Source: an uncultured Aquimarina sp.
GTDB lineage: Bacteria; Bacteroidota; Bacteroidia; Flavobacteriales; Flavobacteriaceae
Reading direction: 5' to 3'
Length of the DNA stretch: 64,000 nt
Assembly (NCBI GenBank): GCA_947489195.1
Contig: CANLCT010000009.1
Location: 27,281-91,280, forward strand
Positions 36,464 through 45,005 of this stretch are shown in pieces. Position numbers and translations under genes: made by a program. The notes beneath the pieces are model-generated. The model was not told the origin of the DNA. It did no database searches and worked only from the letters and a program-made list of their open reading frames with translations. The stretch's first letter is position 1. Every line of letters starts with the position of its first letter.

Positions 36464-36513
36464 AAACCAAAATGGTATCATTCCTTTGATCAAGAATGAT
36501 ACCATTTTGGTTT
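36464..36513 (-). terminator. Terminator of the efflux operon, 20-bp perfect stem
   Basis: Bases 36464-36483 (reading AAACCAAAATGGTATCATTC) pair perfectly with 36494-36513 around a 10-base loop that itself contains the palindrome TTGATCAA. It begins 23 bases after the tolC stop. The arm ends in a T-rich tract, but the run is short. It also lies directly in front of the small lipoprotein gene. Confidence 0.65.
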
Positions 36514-36535
36514 AAATAAAATATAAATCAGATTA

Positions 36536-37873
36536 TTATTTAACAGGACTTTCGTAGTAAAGTTCTAATAGTTTCACCTTAAAGAGGTAATCGTATTTAG
36601 CTCTTAGTAATTGGGTTTGGCTGTTTTGGTAAGCAATACGGGCTTGGGTAAAATCAAGTGAATTACTAATACCTACTTCAAATCGATTTTTTGCATATTC
36701 AAAAGCACGTTCTTGAGCAGTTACGGCAACTTTTGCTGCTTCGTATGATTTGTTACTGGCTTTAGCATCTAAATAAGCTTGGTATACATTTTGAGTAAGT
36801 TGCTGCTTGGTTTGTTCCAATTGATTTTTGGTACGCATTACGTTTACTTTATTACGGGAAACAGCATTTTTTGTTTGGAAGCGGTTAAATAGAGGAACAT
36901 CTATTCGGGCTCCAAAATTAAAGAATTTATTATTATTTAGTTGATTAAAAAAAGGAATGGTAATTGGAGAATCTTGAACAGTTATTTCACTAGTTCCATA
37001 ATTTACTGAACCAGAAATAGTCGGTAAAAATGCACCTTTGGAAATATCAATATCTTTTTCAGAAATTTTAATATTTTGTTCGGCAAATTTAACTTCGTTT
37101 CTGTTTGATAGTACAATATCAATAATATCATTGATGTCCTTGTCTAAAACAGAAAGTTCGTTGAATTCCACTTCAATTTTAGTAATATCAAAATCACTAT
37201 CAAAATTAAGTTGTAGCAATTGTTTTAAGCCTAATTTGGCGATAGCTACACTGTTTTCACTATTGGCTATATTTTGTAAATTTTCTGCAGCAGTGGCTTT
37301 TAATTGTAGTACATCACCTTCTGGTAAATTACCAGCATCAATTAATTGTTGCGTGCGTTTAATTTGTTCTAGAGTAATATTGTTTTGGGCGTTAAGTACA
37401 TTCAAATTTTCTTGCTGTAATAAAATTTGTAAATAACTATTGGCAATATTTATTCGGATATCATCTTTTAAGCGTTCAATATTGTATTGACTAGCAATTT
37501 TTTGAAGTTTAGCTCTTTGTACTCTATTGTAATTTCGTTTTCCATTATAAATAGGAATATTAGAGACTAAAGAATATGAAGACCTTCGGGTATTTTGTTC
37601 CGATAATACACCGTTAATATTTCTTGAAAATCCAAAATTCCATCCATTATCAGCACTACCATTTAGATCTGGTAGAAAAGCATTTTTAGCATCTTTTTCA
37701 TTAATATCAGCATCCTGTAAATCTAATTGTTGTTGTTGGATTTGCAAGTTGTTTTCAATGGCGTATTCTATGCAATCTTGTATGCTCCAGATTGTTTTTT
37801 TAGTTTCTTCTTGGGCTTGGCCTAAATTATAAAAAGCAACTATAGCAAATGTGGTTATAAATAACTTTTTCAT
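36536..37873 (-). CDS. TolC family outer-membrane efflux protein
   Basis: A 445-residue outer-membrane channel. Signal peptide 1-20 (FITTFAIVAFYNLGQAQ). The body has the duplicated OEP helical repeats, opening with WSIQDCIEYAIENNLQIQQQQLDLQDA and, in the second half, GARIDVPLFNRFQTKNAVSRNKVNVMRTKNQLEQT and RFEVGISNSLDFTQARIAYQNSQTQLLRAKYDYLF. It forms the outer-membrane exit duct for the ABC pump encoded upstream in the same operon, 3 bases after the adaptor gene. Confidence 0.93.
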   Translation of the reverse strand: MKKLFITTFAIVAFYNLGQAQEETKKTIWSIQDCIEYAIENNLQIQQQQLDLQDADINEKDAKNAFLPDLNGSADNGWNFGFSRNINGVLSEQNTRRSSYSLVSNIPIYNGKRNYNRVQRAKLQKIASQYNIERLKDDIRINIANSYLQILLQQENLNVLNAQNNITLEQIKRTQQLIDAGNLPEGDVLQLKATAAENLQNIANSENSVAIAKLGLKQLLQLNFDSDFDITKIEVEFNELSVLDKDINDIIDIVLSNRNEVKFAEQNIKISEKDIDISKGAFLPTISGSVNYGTSEITVQDSPITIPFFNQLNNNKFFNFGARIDVPLFNRFQTKNAVSRNKVNVMRTKNQLEQTKQQLTQNVYQAYLDAKASNKSYEAAKVAVTAQERAFEYAKNRFEVGISNSLDFTQARIAYQNSQTQLLRAKYDYLFKVKLLELYYESPVK

Positions 37874-37876
37874 AGT

Positions 37877-39001
37877 TTATGACTTTTTCTCTTTAGGTTC
37901 TTCTGGAACAGTAATAGCATTCCATTCTTTAACTTTATCATCTTTAGTGATACCACTTTTAATTTGTACAGTAATACCATCACTAATTCCTAAAGTAACA
38001 TCTCTTCGTTCAAATTGTTGTTCTCCAGTTTCTATTTCAACAAATGGTTTTTTGGTTTCTTTATCATATTGGAGTAAAGCTTCGCTTAATGCCAATACAT
38101 CAGATACCTTATCTAATATAATAGAAGCATTCGCACTTAGTCCAGCTCGAATACCAGCATCTTTAGGAATAGAAAGTTTAGCTTCTATATCAAATTGTAC
38201 TGCTCCGTTTACAGTAAAACCTTTGGGAGCTATATAGTTTAGTGTAGCATCAAATTCTTTGTCGGGCATAGCACCAACAGTGATTTTAATAGGCATACCT
38301 TCTTTAATTTTGCCTACTTCGCTTTCGTCGATTTTTCCTTTAAAAATCATTTTGCTAACATCGGCAATTGAAGCTACTTCGGTACCTTCATTAAAGTTGT
38401 TGGTTTGTATTACTTGTACACCTTCCTCTAGTGGTACATCTAAAATTTGTCCGCTAATGGTAGCTTTTATAATGGTTTGAGCAATATTATTAAAGCCTTT
38501 GGCTGTTCCTGTTTTTACAATTTGATAATTTTCGTTGGCAGAATCATAAGCTTGTTTCGCCTGGTTGTAGGTGTTTTGACTTTGATCAAATTCATTGGCA
38601 GAAATAACTCCTTTATCAAAAAGTTCTTTTTGACGATTGTATATTTTTTTCTGAGTTTCCAAGTCAATCTTAGCGCTTTGTACACCATTTCTAGAAGCTT
38701 GTAAATTGTTGATACTCGGTATTACTTTGATACGCGCAATTTTATCGCCAGTTTTTACAAAATCACCAGCTTCCACATAAATTTCTTGAATTACACCAGA
38801 AATATTTGGACGAATAGATACTTCTTCATCAGGAACTACACTGCCTGTGGCAATAGTGCTCAATGTGATGGTTTCGGTAGTAGCTTGTTTTGTATTATAT
38901 ACGACAGAACTTTTTTGATTTTTTTTCCAAAAATAGACTAGTGATGCAGTAAACACTACTACAATAAAAACTAGTATAGCAACGGTTGTAGATTTTTTCA
39001 T
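37877..39001 (-). CDS. HlyD/MacA-type periplasmic adaptor subunit
   Basis: A 374-residue membrane-fusion protein. The N-terminal membrane anchor is at about residues 7-27 (VAILVFIVVVFTASLVYFW). VRPNISGVIQEIYVEAGDFVKTGDKIARI is the first half of the lipoyl domain. A helical hairpin follows (NLQASRNGVQSAKIDLETQKKIYNRQKELFDKGVIS), then the second lipoyl half (IKATISGQILDVPLEEGVQV) and the beta-barrel and membrane-proximal domains. It bridges the inner-membrane MacB-type permeases and TolC. The gene starts 18 bases after the second permease gene. Confidence 0.93.
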   Translation of the reverse strand: MKKSTTVAILVFIVVVFTASLVYFWKKNQKSSVVYNTKQATTETITLSTIATGSVVPDEEVSIRPNISGVIQEIYVEAGDFVKTGDKIARIKVIPSINNLQASRNGVQSAKIDLETQKKIYNRQKELFDKGVISANEFDQSQNTYNQAKQAYDSANENYQIVKTGTAKGFNNIAQTIIKATISGQILDVPLEEGVQVIQTNNFNEGTEVASIADVSKMIFKGKIDESEVGKIKEGMPIKITVGAMPDKEFDATLNYIAPKGFTVNGAVQFDIEAKLSIPKDAGIRAGLSANASIILDKVSDVLALSEALLQYDKETKKPFVEIETGEQQFERRDVTLGISDGITVQIKSGITKDDKVKEWNAITVPEEPKEKKS

Positions 39002-39019
39002 TTAAGTAATTGTGTTAAT

Positions 39020-40297
39020 TTATTCGTTTCGTAAAGCTTCAATTGGTTTTATTTTTATGGCTGTCTGGGCAGGAATTAAACCTGCTAGCAACCCACATAT
39101 GGTAAGTATAAAAAGGGCTACGGCAATATTTATGAGGCTAACTGAGGGGTTAGCAAACATCATGTCTGGATTATCGATTTTATCTAAAATTAAATTTAAA
39201 ATTGAAATTAAAAATGTGGCAAAACTTACGCCAGCCATGCCCGAAATAATGGTAAGGAATAGCGATTCAATAAGCACCTGACTTCGAATATTACCAGGTG
39301 TTGCTCCTAAAGCTCTTCGAACTCCAATTTCTTTAGTCCTTTCTTTTATAACAATTAGCATAATATTACTGATACCAATAATGCCTGAAATAAGAATTAA
39401 AAACCCAACAAAATAAGCTACTCCTGTTAGAGCAATAAACAAACCTGATACTTTTTTAAACATTTCAAATAAATCAAAATTTCCTATAGCTCTTTTATCT
39501 TCAGGGTGAATGTCATGTCTTTTTCTAAGTAAAGCCATAATAGGCTCTTTTAATGAAGAAATGGTGTGGTTGTCATCGGCAGTAATGGCAAAAAAACCAA
39601 CTTTATTACCATTGTTAAAGGCTTGATCGTAAGTGGTGAAAGGGATGAAAATTTCTTTTTGTTTTTCAATAGCATCACCTCCGCCTGAAGAATTGTTTTT
39701 GTAAATCCCAACAACTTTAAAGCTAACGCCTTGGATTTTTATGTATTCTCCTAAAACTTTTTCTCCGTTTGTAAATAGTTCGTTTTTAACACCAATACCT
39801 ATAATAGCAACCTTTCGTTTTTTATCAATATCACTATAATTCATAAAACGGCCAGCTTGCATGCCAAGAGATTGTTGTGTCAATATTTCTGGGTAATCAC
39901 CATAAATACTATATGAACCCGAATTTAATTTGTATTGTACACTATTAGAAGAACCGTAACCGCCTAACCTATTGCGGGGTGATACTGTTTTTAAGCCTTT
40001 AATATTTTTACGTAACGCATTGGCATCTTTTACATCAAATTGATACCTTCTGCCTTTAGGGAGGCCTTTGTATGATTTAGAAATACCTTGTGCCCAGACA
40101 AAAACAGTATTGGTTGCCGTCCCTTCAAAAGAGCGAAGTATTCCATTTTTTAAACCATTAGATGCAGCAAGTAATAGTACTAAAATAAAAATACCCCAAA
40201 ATACTCCAAAAGCAGTAATTATTGTTCGGAATCCATTGGATCGAATAGATTCGATAATTTCTTTCCATAAATCTTTATTAAATAAACTACTATTCAT
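39020..40297 (-). CDS. MacB-type ABC permease (second of two)
   Basis: A 425-residue inner-membrane permease without an ATPase domain. It has one N-terminal membrane helix (TIITAFGVFWGIFILVLLLAA), a large periplasmic MacB-PCD domain (about 50-280) and three C-terminal FtsX helices. The coupling motif ISNIMLIVIKERTKEIGVRRALGATPGNIRSQVLIES lies between helices 2 and 3. It overlaps the preceding permease gene by 8 bases. Together with that protein and the shared ATPase it probably makes an asymmetric pump. Confidence 0.92.
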   Translation of the reverse strand: MNSSLFNKDLWKEIIESIRSNGFRTIITAFGVFWGIFILVLLLAASNGLKNGILRSFEGTATNTVFVWAQGISKSYKGLPKGRRYQFDVKDANALRKNIKGLKTVSPRNRLGGYGSSNSVQYKLNSGSYSIYGDYPEILTQQSLGMQAGRFMNYSDIDKKRKVAIIGIGVKNELFTNGEKVLGEYIKIQGVSFKVVGIYKNNSSGGGDAIEKQKEIFIPFTTYDQAFNNGNKVGFFAITADDNHTISSLKEPIMALLRKRHDIHPEDKRAIGNFDLFEMFKKVSGLFIALTGVAYFVGFLILISGIIGISNIMLIVIKERTKEIGVRRALGATPGNIRSQVLIESLFLTIISGMAGVSFATFLISILNLILDKIDNPDMMFANPSVSLINIAVALFILTICGLLAGLIPAQTAIKIKPIEALRNE

Positions 40298-41537
40298 CTC
40301 TTAATGCAATTATGGGTTTAATTTTTGAAGCATGTCTGGCAGGTAAATAACCGGCAATAGCACCCGCAATTATTAGTAAAATAACGGTAGTAACTGCGAT
40401 CCCAAAGTTGACAGAGGGGTTTAATATAAATTCAGATTTAATTTGTGGTCCAGCAAATTGAAGGAGTAATAAAGATAAAAACAAGCCAATAAATCCAGAA
40501 ATGGTCGTTATAAAAATGGATTCGTGTAAAATCATTGCTATTATAGATTTTGGTTGTGCACCTAAGGCTTTACGAATACCTATTTCTTTGGTGCGTTCTT
40601 TAACTATAATAAGCATGATATTACTTACCCCAACAATACCAGCGATAAGTGTTAAAATTCCAATTCCCCAAAAGAATAAACTCATCATACGGTTGAGTAT
40701 TATAAATTTTTTAGCCTCGTCAAGTGAGCTATGAGATTGAATGGCTTTTAAATCATCGGGATGAACATTGTGTTTTTTTCTAAGATAGGTTTTGTATTGC
40801 GAAAGAAATTTTTCAGATTTTTCATTAGTCTCATCAAAGGTACTTTCTGGTGTTAAGGTAAAAAATAACTGTCCTACATTTTCTTTGGTGTTATATATTT
40901 GGGACATAGTAGTGTGCGGAATAAATAGCTTGGTATTATCCCTTTCGCCACCAGGATCACTGTACACACCAATGACTTTAAATTGAATTCCATTGGCCTG
41001 TATGTATTCTCCAATTGCTTTTTCGTAATTCTTAAATAAATCAGTCGCAATTTGGTGCCCAATACAAGTAACCTTAGCATTGTTTTTTAAATCATCTTCC
41101 GATATAAATCTTCCGGCATTTAAGGATGCATTTTCAATACCTAACATATCTGGCATGGCTCCAACCATTGCATATGATCCACTTTCTTTTTTATAGGTAG
41201 TAAGTGCTCCCCATCTTCTGTATCTCAATGTGGCTTCTGCAACATGACTTTTGTATCTTTTTTTAGCATAGTTAAAGTCGTCAAGTGTATAATCGATATT
41301 TCGGTTGGCATTTAAGCCTTTGTATTCCATTGAGGTTGCTTGAGTCCATAATACGATTAATGAGGCCGAATCTTCTTCAAATTTGCTTTGAATACCGTTT
41401 TTCATACCGTTTCCAATACCCAGAAGAATAATAAGAATAAAAATTCCTGATCCTACCGAAAGTCCAGTTAGAAAAGTACGTAGCTTATTTTTAGAGATAG
41501 CTTCAAAAATTTCTTCCCAACGTTCAATATCAAACAT
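40290..41537 (-). CDS. MacB-type ABC permease (first of two)
   Basis: A 415-residue paralogue of the next gene, with the same order: N-terminal helix (FLTGLSVGSGIFILIILLGIG), periplasmic MacB-PCD domain, and three FtsX helices around VGVSNIMLIIVKERTKEIGIRKALGAQP. It overlaps the ATPase gene by 8 bases and the second permease by 8 bases. Having two distinct permeases with one ATPase implies a heterodimer rather than the homodimer of E. coli MacB. The substrate is unknown; MacAB pumps export macrolides, peptides or lipids. Confidence 0.92.
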   Translation of the reverse strand: MFDIERWEEIFEAISKNKLRTFLTGLSVGSGIFILIILLGIGNGMKNGIQSKFEEDSASLIVLWTQATSMEYKGLNANRNIDYTLDDFNYAKKRYKSHVAEATLRYRRWGALTTYKKESGSYAMVGAMPDMLGIENASLNAGRFISEDDLKNNAKVTCIGHQIATDLFKNYEKAIGEYIQANGIQFKVIGVYSDPGGERDNTKLFIPHTTMSQIYNTKENVGQLFFTLTPESTFDETNEKSEKFLSQYKTYLRKKHNVHPDDLKAIQSHSSLDEAKKFIILNRMMSLFFWGIGILTLIAGIVGVSNIMLIIVKERTKEIGIRKALGAQPKSIIAMILHESIFITTISGFIGLFLSLLLLQFAGPQIKSEFILNPSVNFGIAVTTVILLIIAGAIAGYLPARHASKIKPIIALRDE

Positions 41538-42231
41538 GTGCTATAGCTTTTACAGGTTCAATGCGCGTATCGTTTATAATAAGACCATCCTTTAGGTCGA
41601 CTATTCGTTTTGTCATTTGAGCAATATCAGGCTCATGCGTAACAATTAAGATCGTTTTACCTTCGTCGTTAATATTTTGGATAAGCTCCATTACCTCGTA
41701 AGACGTTTTGGTATCTAAGGCACCCGTAGGTTCATCGGCCAATAAAACTTTAGGATCCGAAGCCAAGGCACGGGCAATAGCAACACGTTGCTTTTGACCT
41801 CCAGACAATTCATTTGGTAAGTGTGTTGCCCAGTTAGCAAGTCCAACTTTTTCAAGATAATGTAGGGCTTTTTCGTTGCGTTCTTTTCTATTTACACCTT
41901 GATAATAAAGAGGTAATGCTACATTATCAACAGCATTTTTATAAGTAATTAAGTTAAAAGATTGAAAAATGAATCCTAGAAATTTATTTCGATATTCGGC
42001 AGCTACTTTTTCATTCAGGTTTTTAATAACGGTATTGTCTAATGTGTAGGTGCCTTGATCGGCTTCATCTAAAATTCCTATAATGTTTAGCAGGGTGGAT
42101 TTTCCAGAACCAGAAGAGCCCATAATTGAAACTAGTTCCCCTTCTTGGACGTTAAAGTCAATTCCTTTAAGAACATGTAAAGAATTGCTGCCCATTTGAT
42201 AAGACTTGTGTAAATCTTTAATTTCAATCAT
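41530..42231 (-). CDS. MacB/LolD-type ABC transporter ATP-binding protein
   Basis: A 233-residue ATPase and the first gene of the efflux operon. Walker A is GSSGSGKST at residues 38-46, the signature is ELSGGQKQRVAIARAL, Walker B is KVLLADEPTGALDTKT, and the H-loop His is in ILIVTHEP. The sequence IMGSSGSGKSTLLNIIG and the LSGGQ signature are typical of the type VII (MacB/LolD/FtsE) group. It powers the two permeases that follow. A GTGTAC/GTACAC inverted repeat lies 42 bases upstream of its start. Confidence 0.95.
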   Translation of the reverse strand: MIEIKDLHKSYQMGSNSLHVLKGIDFNVQEGELVSIMGSSGSGKSTLLNIIGILDEADQGTYTLDNTVIKNLNEKVAAEYRNKFLGFIFQSFNLITYKNAVDNVALPLYYQGVNRKERNEKALHYLEKVGLANWATHLPNELSGGQKQRVAIARALASDPKVLLADEPTGALDTKTSYEVMELIQNINDEGKTILIVTHEPDIAQMTKRIVDLKDGLIINDTRIEPVKAIAHV

Positions 42232-42272
42232 GAGATAATTATTTAAGTTGGATATTAATTTCTCGACAAAAG

Positions 42273-42294
42273 GTGTACCACTAAACTAGTACAC
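42273..42294. promoter_or_regulatory. Candidate operator upstream of the efflux operon
   Basis: GTGTACCA (42273-42280) and TAGTACAC (42287-42294) form a 22-bp inverted repeat matching at 7 of 8 arm positions with a 6-base centre. It lies 42 bases upstream of the ATPase start codon, a usual position for a repressor site. The protein that would bind it is not in the window. Confidence 0.4.
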
Positions 42295-42514
42295 TACAAA
42301 TAAATGAATTAAATATTTTAAATCAAATACATACGAGGTGTTAAACTCATAAATTTTTCATAAAATTTTACTATTTGCTTTGTTGTTATAGTTTTTATTA
42401 ATGGTAAAATATTTTATAATAGTGTATAGTTACATTGTACAGCTAAATATATTTATATAACTGATATGTAGGGAGGGTGTGTCAAATAAATAGACACAAA
42501 AAGAAAGAAATTAG

Positions 42515-42730
42515 TTATTTTTTATTCTTAAAAACTTGGTAACCAACAATAGCAACTAAAACATAAGGAACTATCATTAAAAAGGTAATACCATCATTAA
42601 CACCTTCAGCTAGTTTTTTGCCTTCTTCACTTTCTAAAACAGCTCTGCACATAGCACATTGAGCCCAAATGTTTGTTTTCGCAAAAAGCAAAAGAAATAC
42701 AATAGCAATATGTAGGTGCTTTTTTTTCAT
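42515..42730 (-). CDS. Small exported CxxC membrane protein of the oxidase-assembly cluster
   Basis: A 71-residue protein. The start at 42730 overlaps the stop of the DUF420 gene by one base (TAATG). A longer in-frame start at 42796 would lie inside that gene and is rejected. It has a signal sequence (HIAIVFLLLFAKTNIWAQ), then CAMCRA with Cys24 and Cys27, a short acidic helix, and a C-terminal membrane helix (about 49-66, FLMIVPYVLVAIVGYQVF). A CxxC on the periplasmic face beside SCO suggests copper or thiol handling, but this is inferred from context. A weak TGTGTC/GACACA hairpin follows at 42479-42499. Confidence 0.7.
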   Translation of the reverse strand: MKKKHLHIAIVFLLLFAKTNIWAQCAMCRAVLESEEGKKLAEGVNDGITFLMIVPYVLVAIVGYQVFKNKK

Positions 42731-43302
42731 TATATAGGGTAATATGGAGAGATCATTAAATACACTACTACACCAGAAGCAGCCACATATAACCATAATG
42801 GGAAAGTGTATTTAGCAATTTTTTTGTGCTGTTCAAACTTGTTGTTTATGGCGCGTACATAAGTGATTAATACAAAAGGAATAACTACTATAGATAATAA
42901 TATGTGGGTTAATAATAAGAAATAGTATAGATAAGCAGTAGCACCTATGGCTAATTTTTCGGTGGTATCTACTATTCCGTCATAATTAGCGTCTCCAAAT
43001 TTTGTAGCATCGGCAGTGGCGTGATAAGCAACATATAGCAGTAAAAAAAGTATAGATAGCATCATAGCAGCTTTAATAGCTCTTTCATGTAGGATTCGAT
43101 TGCCCTTTTTTATTTGAATAACTGCAAAAATTAGTAGTAAAGAAGTTATAGCATTGGTTGAAGCGTAAATTGGAGGTAAAAAACCTAAGCGATCTATACC
43201 AGGAATACGGATAGTAAATAAAGCAGCAACAGCCAAAGGAATTACTGTGGATAGGATAATAATAATGCGATTCTGCTTTTTTTCTATACTTGGCTGATTC
43301 AT
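42730..43302 (-). CDS. DUF420 family membrane protein (CtaM-like)
   Basis: A 190-residue protein with five predicted membrane helices (IIIILSTVIPLAVAALFTI, ASTNAITSLLLIFAVIQI, AAMMLSILFLLLYVAYHAT, ATAYLYYFLLLTHILLSIVVIPFVLI, YTFPLWLYVAASGVVVYLMI). Conserved His in AYHAT and LLTHI and the motif R.LHERAIKAAMM fit the DUF420 family. Members such as CtaM/YozB of Gram-positive bacteria are needed for haem-A oxidase function. It overlaps its neighbours by one base on both sides, so it is tightly coupled to SCO. Confidence 0.85.
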   Translation of the reverse strand: MNQPSIEKKQNRIIIILSTVIPLAVAALFTIRIPGIDRLGFLPPIYASTNAITSLLLIFAVIQIKKGNRILHERAIKAAMMLSILFLLLYVAYHATADATKFGDANYDGIVDTTEKLAIGATAYLYYFLLLTHILLSIVVIPFVLITYVRAINNKFEQHKKIAKYTFPLWLYVAASGVVVYLMISPYYPI

Positions 43303-44030
43303 TATTCTTCTAATAATTTTTGAATATCCTTTTTTAAGATACTGATTTGTTCTTTTTCGCCGTTATCAGCAATTTTTTCTTCTAAACTAACGGTTCCGCG
43401 ATAATAAATAATTGGGTTTCCATACGCATCATAGCGCGAACGCATAAAGCCTTTTTTATCTACTAAAGCAAAATAACCTGAATGTTCAAAACCACCTGGT
43501 ACATTTGGATTTTGCTCCGCAAATAGATTAAATGAATTTTTTGCTAAATTATAAATTTGCTCTTTATCACCTGTTAAAAAATGCCAATTCGGATTAGTTA
43601 CTTTATGAGCTTCTGCATATTTTTTTAAGCGAGTAGGGGTGTCGTACTTAGGGTTTATTGTAAATGAAGCTATCGCAAAATCACTGTTTGATTTAAAGGT
43701 ATTTTGTAAATACACTAAATTACTAGTCATTTTTGGGCATATGGTAGGGCAGTTAACAAAAAAGAAGTCTACAACGGTTACTTTACCTTTATAGTCATGT
43801 TGGGTAATTAGTAAGCTATCTTGATTTTGTAAAGCAAATGCAGGAATTTTCTTTTTTTCACCGTTAATTAATAGATAGCTTAGTTTTTCGTTAGTTAATT
43901 TGTTATCGGCACTCATGCGACTATTGTTCACAATTTTAGTATCCTTAATGCGATTAACTATTCTGGGAACAAAAATAATTCCAAAAAGGAGAATAATAAA
44001 TGATATGCCTACGTATGAATATTTCTTCAT
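43302..44030 (-). CDS. SCO family copper chaperone
   Basis: A 242-residue membrane-anchored thioredoxin-fold protein. An N-terminal helix (about 6-22) anchors it. The copper site is complete: FVNCPTICPKM gives Cys94 and Cys98, and GGFEHSGYF gives His183. SCO proteins deliver copper to the CuA site of cytochrome c oxidase subunit II. It lies between the cysteine-free thioredoxin-like gene (3 bases upstream) and DUF420 (one-base overlap). No oxidase subunit gene is in the window, so its target is encoded elsewhere. Confidence 0.93.
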   Translation of the reverse strand: MKKYSYVGISFIILLFGIIFVPRIVNRIKDTKIVNNSRMSADNKLTNEKLSYLLINGEKKKIPAFALQNQDSLLITQHDYKGKVTVVDFFFVNCPTICPKMTSNLVYLQNTFKSNSDFAIASFTINPKYDTPTRLKKYAEAHKVTNPNWHFLTGDKEQIYNLAKNSFNLFAEQNPNVPGGFEHSGYFALVDKKGFMRSRYDAYGNPIIYYRGTVSLEEKIADNGEKEQISILKKDIQKLLEE

Positions 44031-44033
44031 TTT

Positions 44034-44684
44034 TTATTCAGAAATTTTGGTTTTAGAATCGTTGTATTTCTTCAGTGCTAAGCGATATTCTGCTAGGATT
44101 ACTTTAACATCATCTTTCATTTTCCCATTAATTTCAGACACGGAACCCGAATCGTACCCATATAATTTGCCCACTTCTTCATCGTCATCTCTTCCTCGTA
44201 ATGCGCCTTCTTTATCAATAATAAATACTTGAGGCGTGTGCAAATAAGCATCTAGAGCGTAAGGTGAATTTAATGTTTTAAAAAACGATCTGATTTGAAA
44301 AGGTTCAGCGTAGATGAATTTCCATTTATGGGTATTGGTTAAACCATCAAGCTCCGCCATTGTTTTGACAACGTTATCTTGTGTTCCATTGGGCATTAGC
44401 ATCAGCATCTGGAAATCAGAAAAATCATGAAAATAGTTGTATATTTTTTGATTGATATTAAAGATGTTGCCTTTGGTAACTTCAAGGTTATTGCCCATAA
44501 AACCTAGAATAGTAATATGCTCTTTTAAAGATATACTGTCGGAAGGTTTAGTGAAAGTTGTAATGTCACCAATTTTAGACTCTAACACGGGGAGTTTAGA
44601 AAAATGGTTTACACCAGAAGCAAAAAATAAATAAGCTACTAATGGTAAAATAAAAAGAACCCCTAAAACAACTGTTTTTTTCAT
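44034..44684 (-). CDS. Thioredoxin-fold membrane-anchored protein without cysteines
   Basis: A 216-residue protein, first of the oxidase-assembly cluster. It has an N-terminal membrane anchor (VVLGVLFILPLVAYLFFASG). The rest has a SCO/thioredoxin-like pattern: HITILGFMGNN where the CxxxC strand would be, DFQMLMLMPNG, and TPQVFIIDKEGALRGR with the cis-Pro strand. The whole protein contains no Cys, so it cannot bind copper through thiols or act as a disulfide enzyme. It may be a structural partner of SCO. The fold assignment is from pattern only. Confidence 0.7.
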   Translation of the reverse strand: MKKTVVLGVLFILPLVAYLFFASGVNHFSKLPVLESKIGDITTFTKPSDSISLKEHITILGFMGNNLEVTKGNIFNINQKIYNYFHDFSDFQMLMLMPNGTQDNVVKTMAELDGLTNTHKWKFIYAEPFQIRSFFKTLNSPYALDAYLHTPQVFIIDKEGALRGRDDDEEVGKLYGYDSGSVSEINGKMKDDVKVILAEYRLALKKYNDSKTKISE

Positions 44685-44816
44685 TTATTGTTTGTTCTTT
44701 AATCCGTAGTTTGTGGATTAAAATTTAAAACTTGATAACACTTTATATGTTTGTATAAATTGATAAATACGTTTATTATTATTTTATAATAGTATTGCTA
44801 AAAAGCAATTCAATTG

Positions 44817-44848
44817 CAAAGGTACTAAGCAAAGCCAACTTTATCCAA
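44817..44848 (-). promoter_or_regulatory. Predicted promoter of the oxidase-assembly cluster
   Basis: On the minus strand there is TTG (44846-44848), a 21-base spacer and TACCTTTG (44817-44824), an exact match to the Bacteroidota pattern. The transcript would start near 44810 with a leader of about 126 bases. An ATTGC/GCAAT hairpin (44793-44808) lies at its very 5' end. The rest of the 44685-45005 gap shows nothing else. Confidence 0.5.
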
Positions 44849-45005
44849 TAGAATTATTAAAATATAATAGAATTATGATTTTGTTGTTGGGTTAATTAAT
44901 GTTGATCCTTGTTTAGAAGAGAATTAAATCAATAGAAATAATTGATCATTGACCTTAAATCAAAAAGGTTTCATAAATTCGCAGCAAAATTGTAAAGAAA
45001 ATAAA

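Noticed and set aside
42479..42499. TGTGTC/GACACA hairpin after the small CxxC gene as a strong terminator
   Set aside because: The stem is only 6 bp and the following sequence is CCCTCC on the minus strand, without a T run. It is mentioned with the gene but not called as a terminator.
42730..42796. Longer N-terminus for the small CxxC protein
   Set aside because: The extension would lie entirely inside the DUF420 gene and would hide the signal peptide. The TAATG overlap start is much better.
44949..45005. TTG start adding 19 codons to the pyrophosphatase
   Set aside because: The family N-terminus is MxxxxFGHKxPDTDA, which begins exactly at 45006. The added residues look non-coding.
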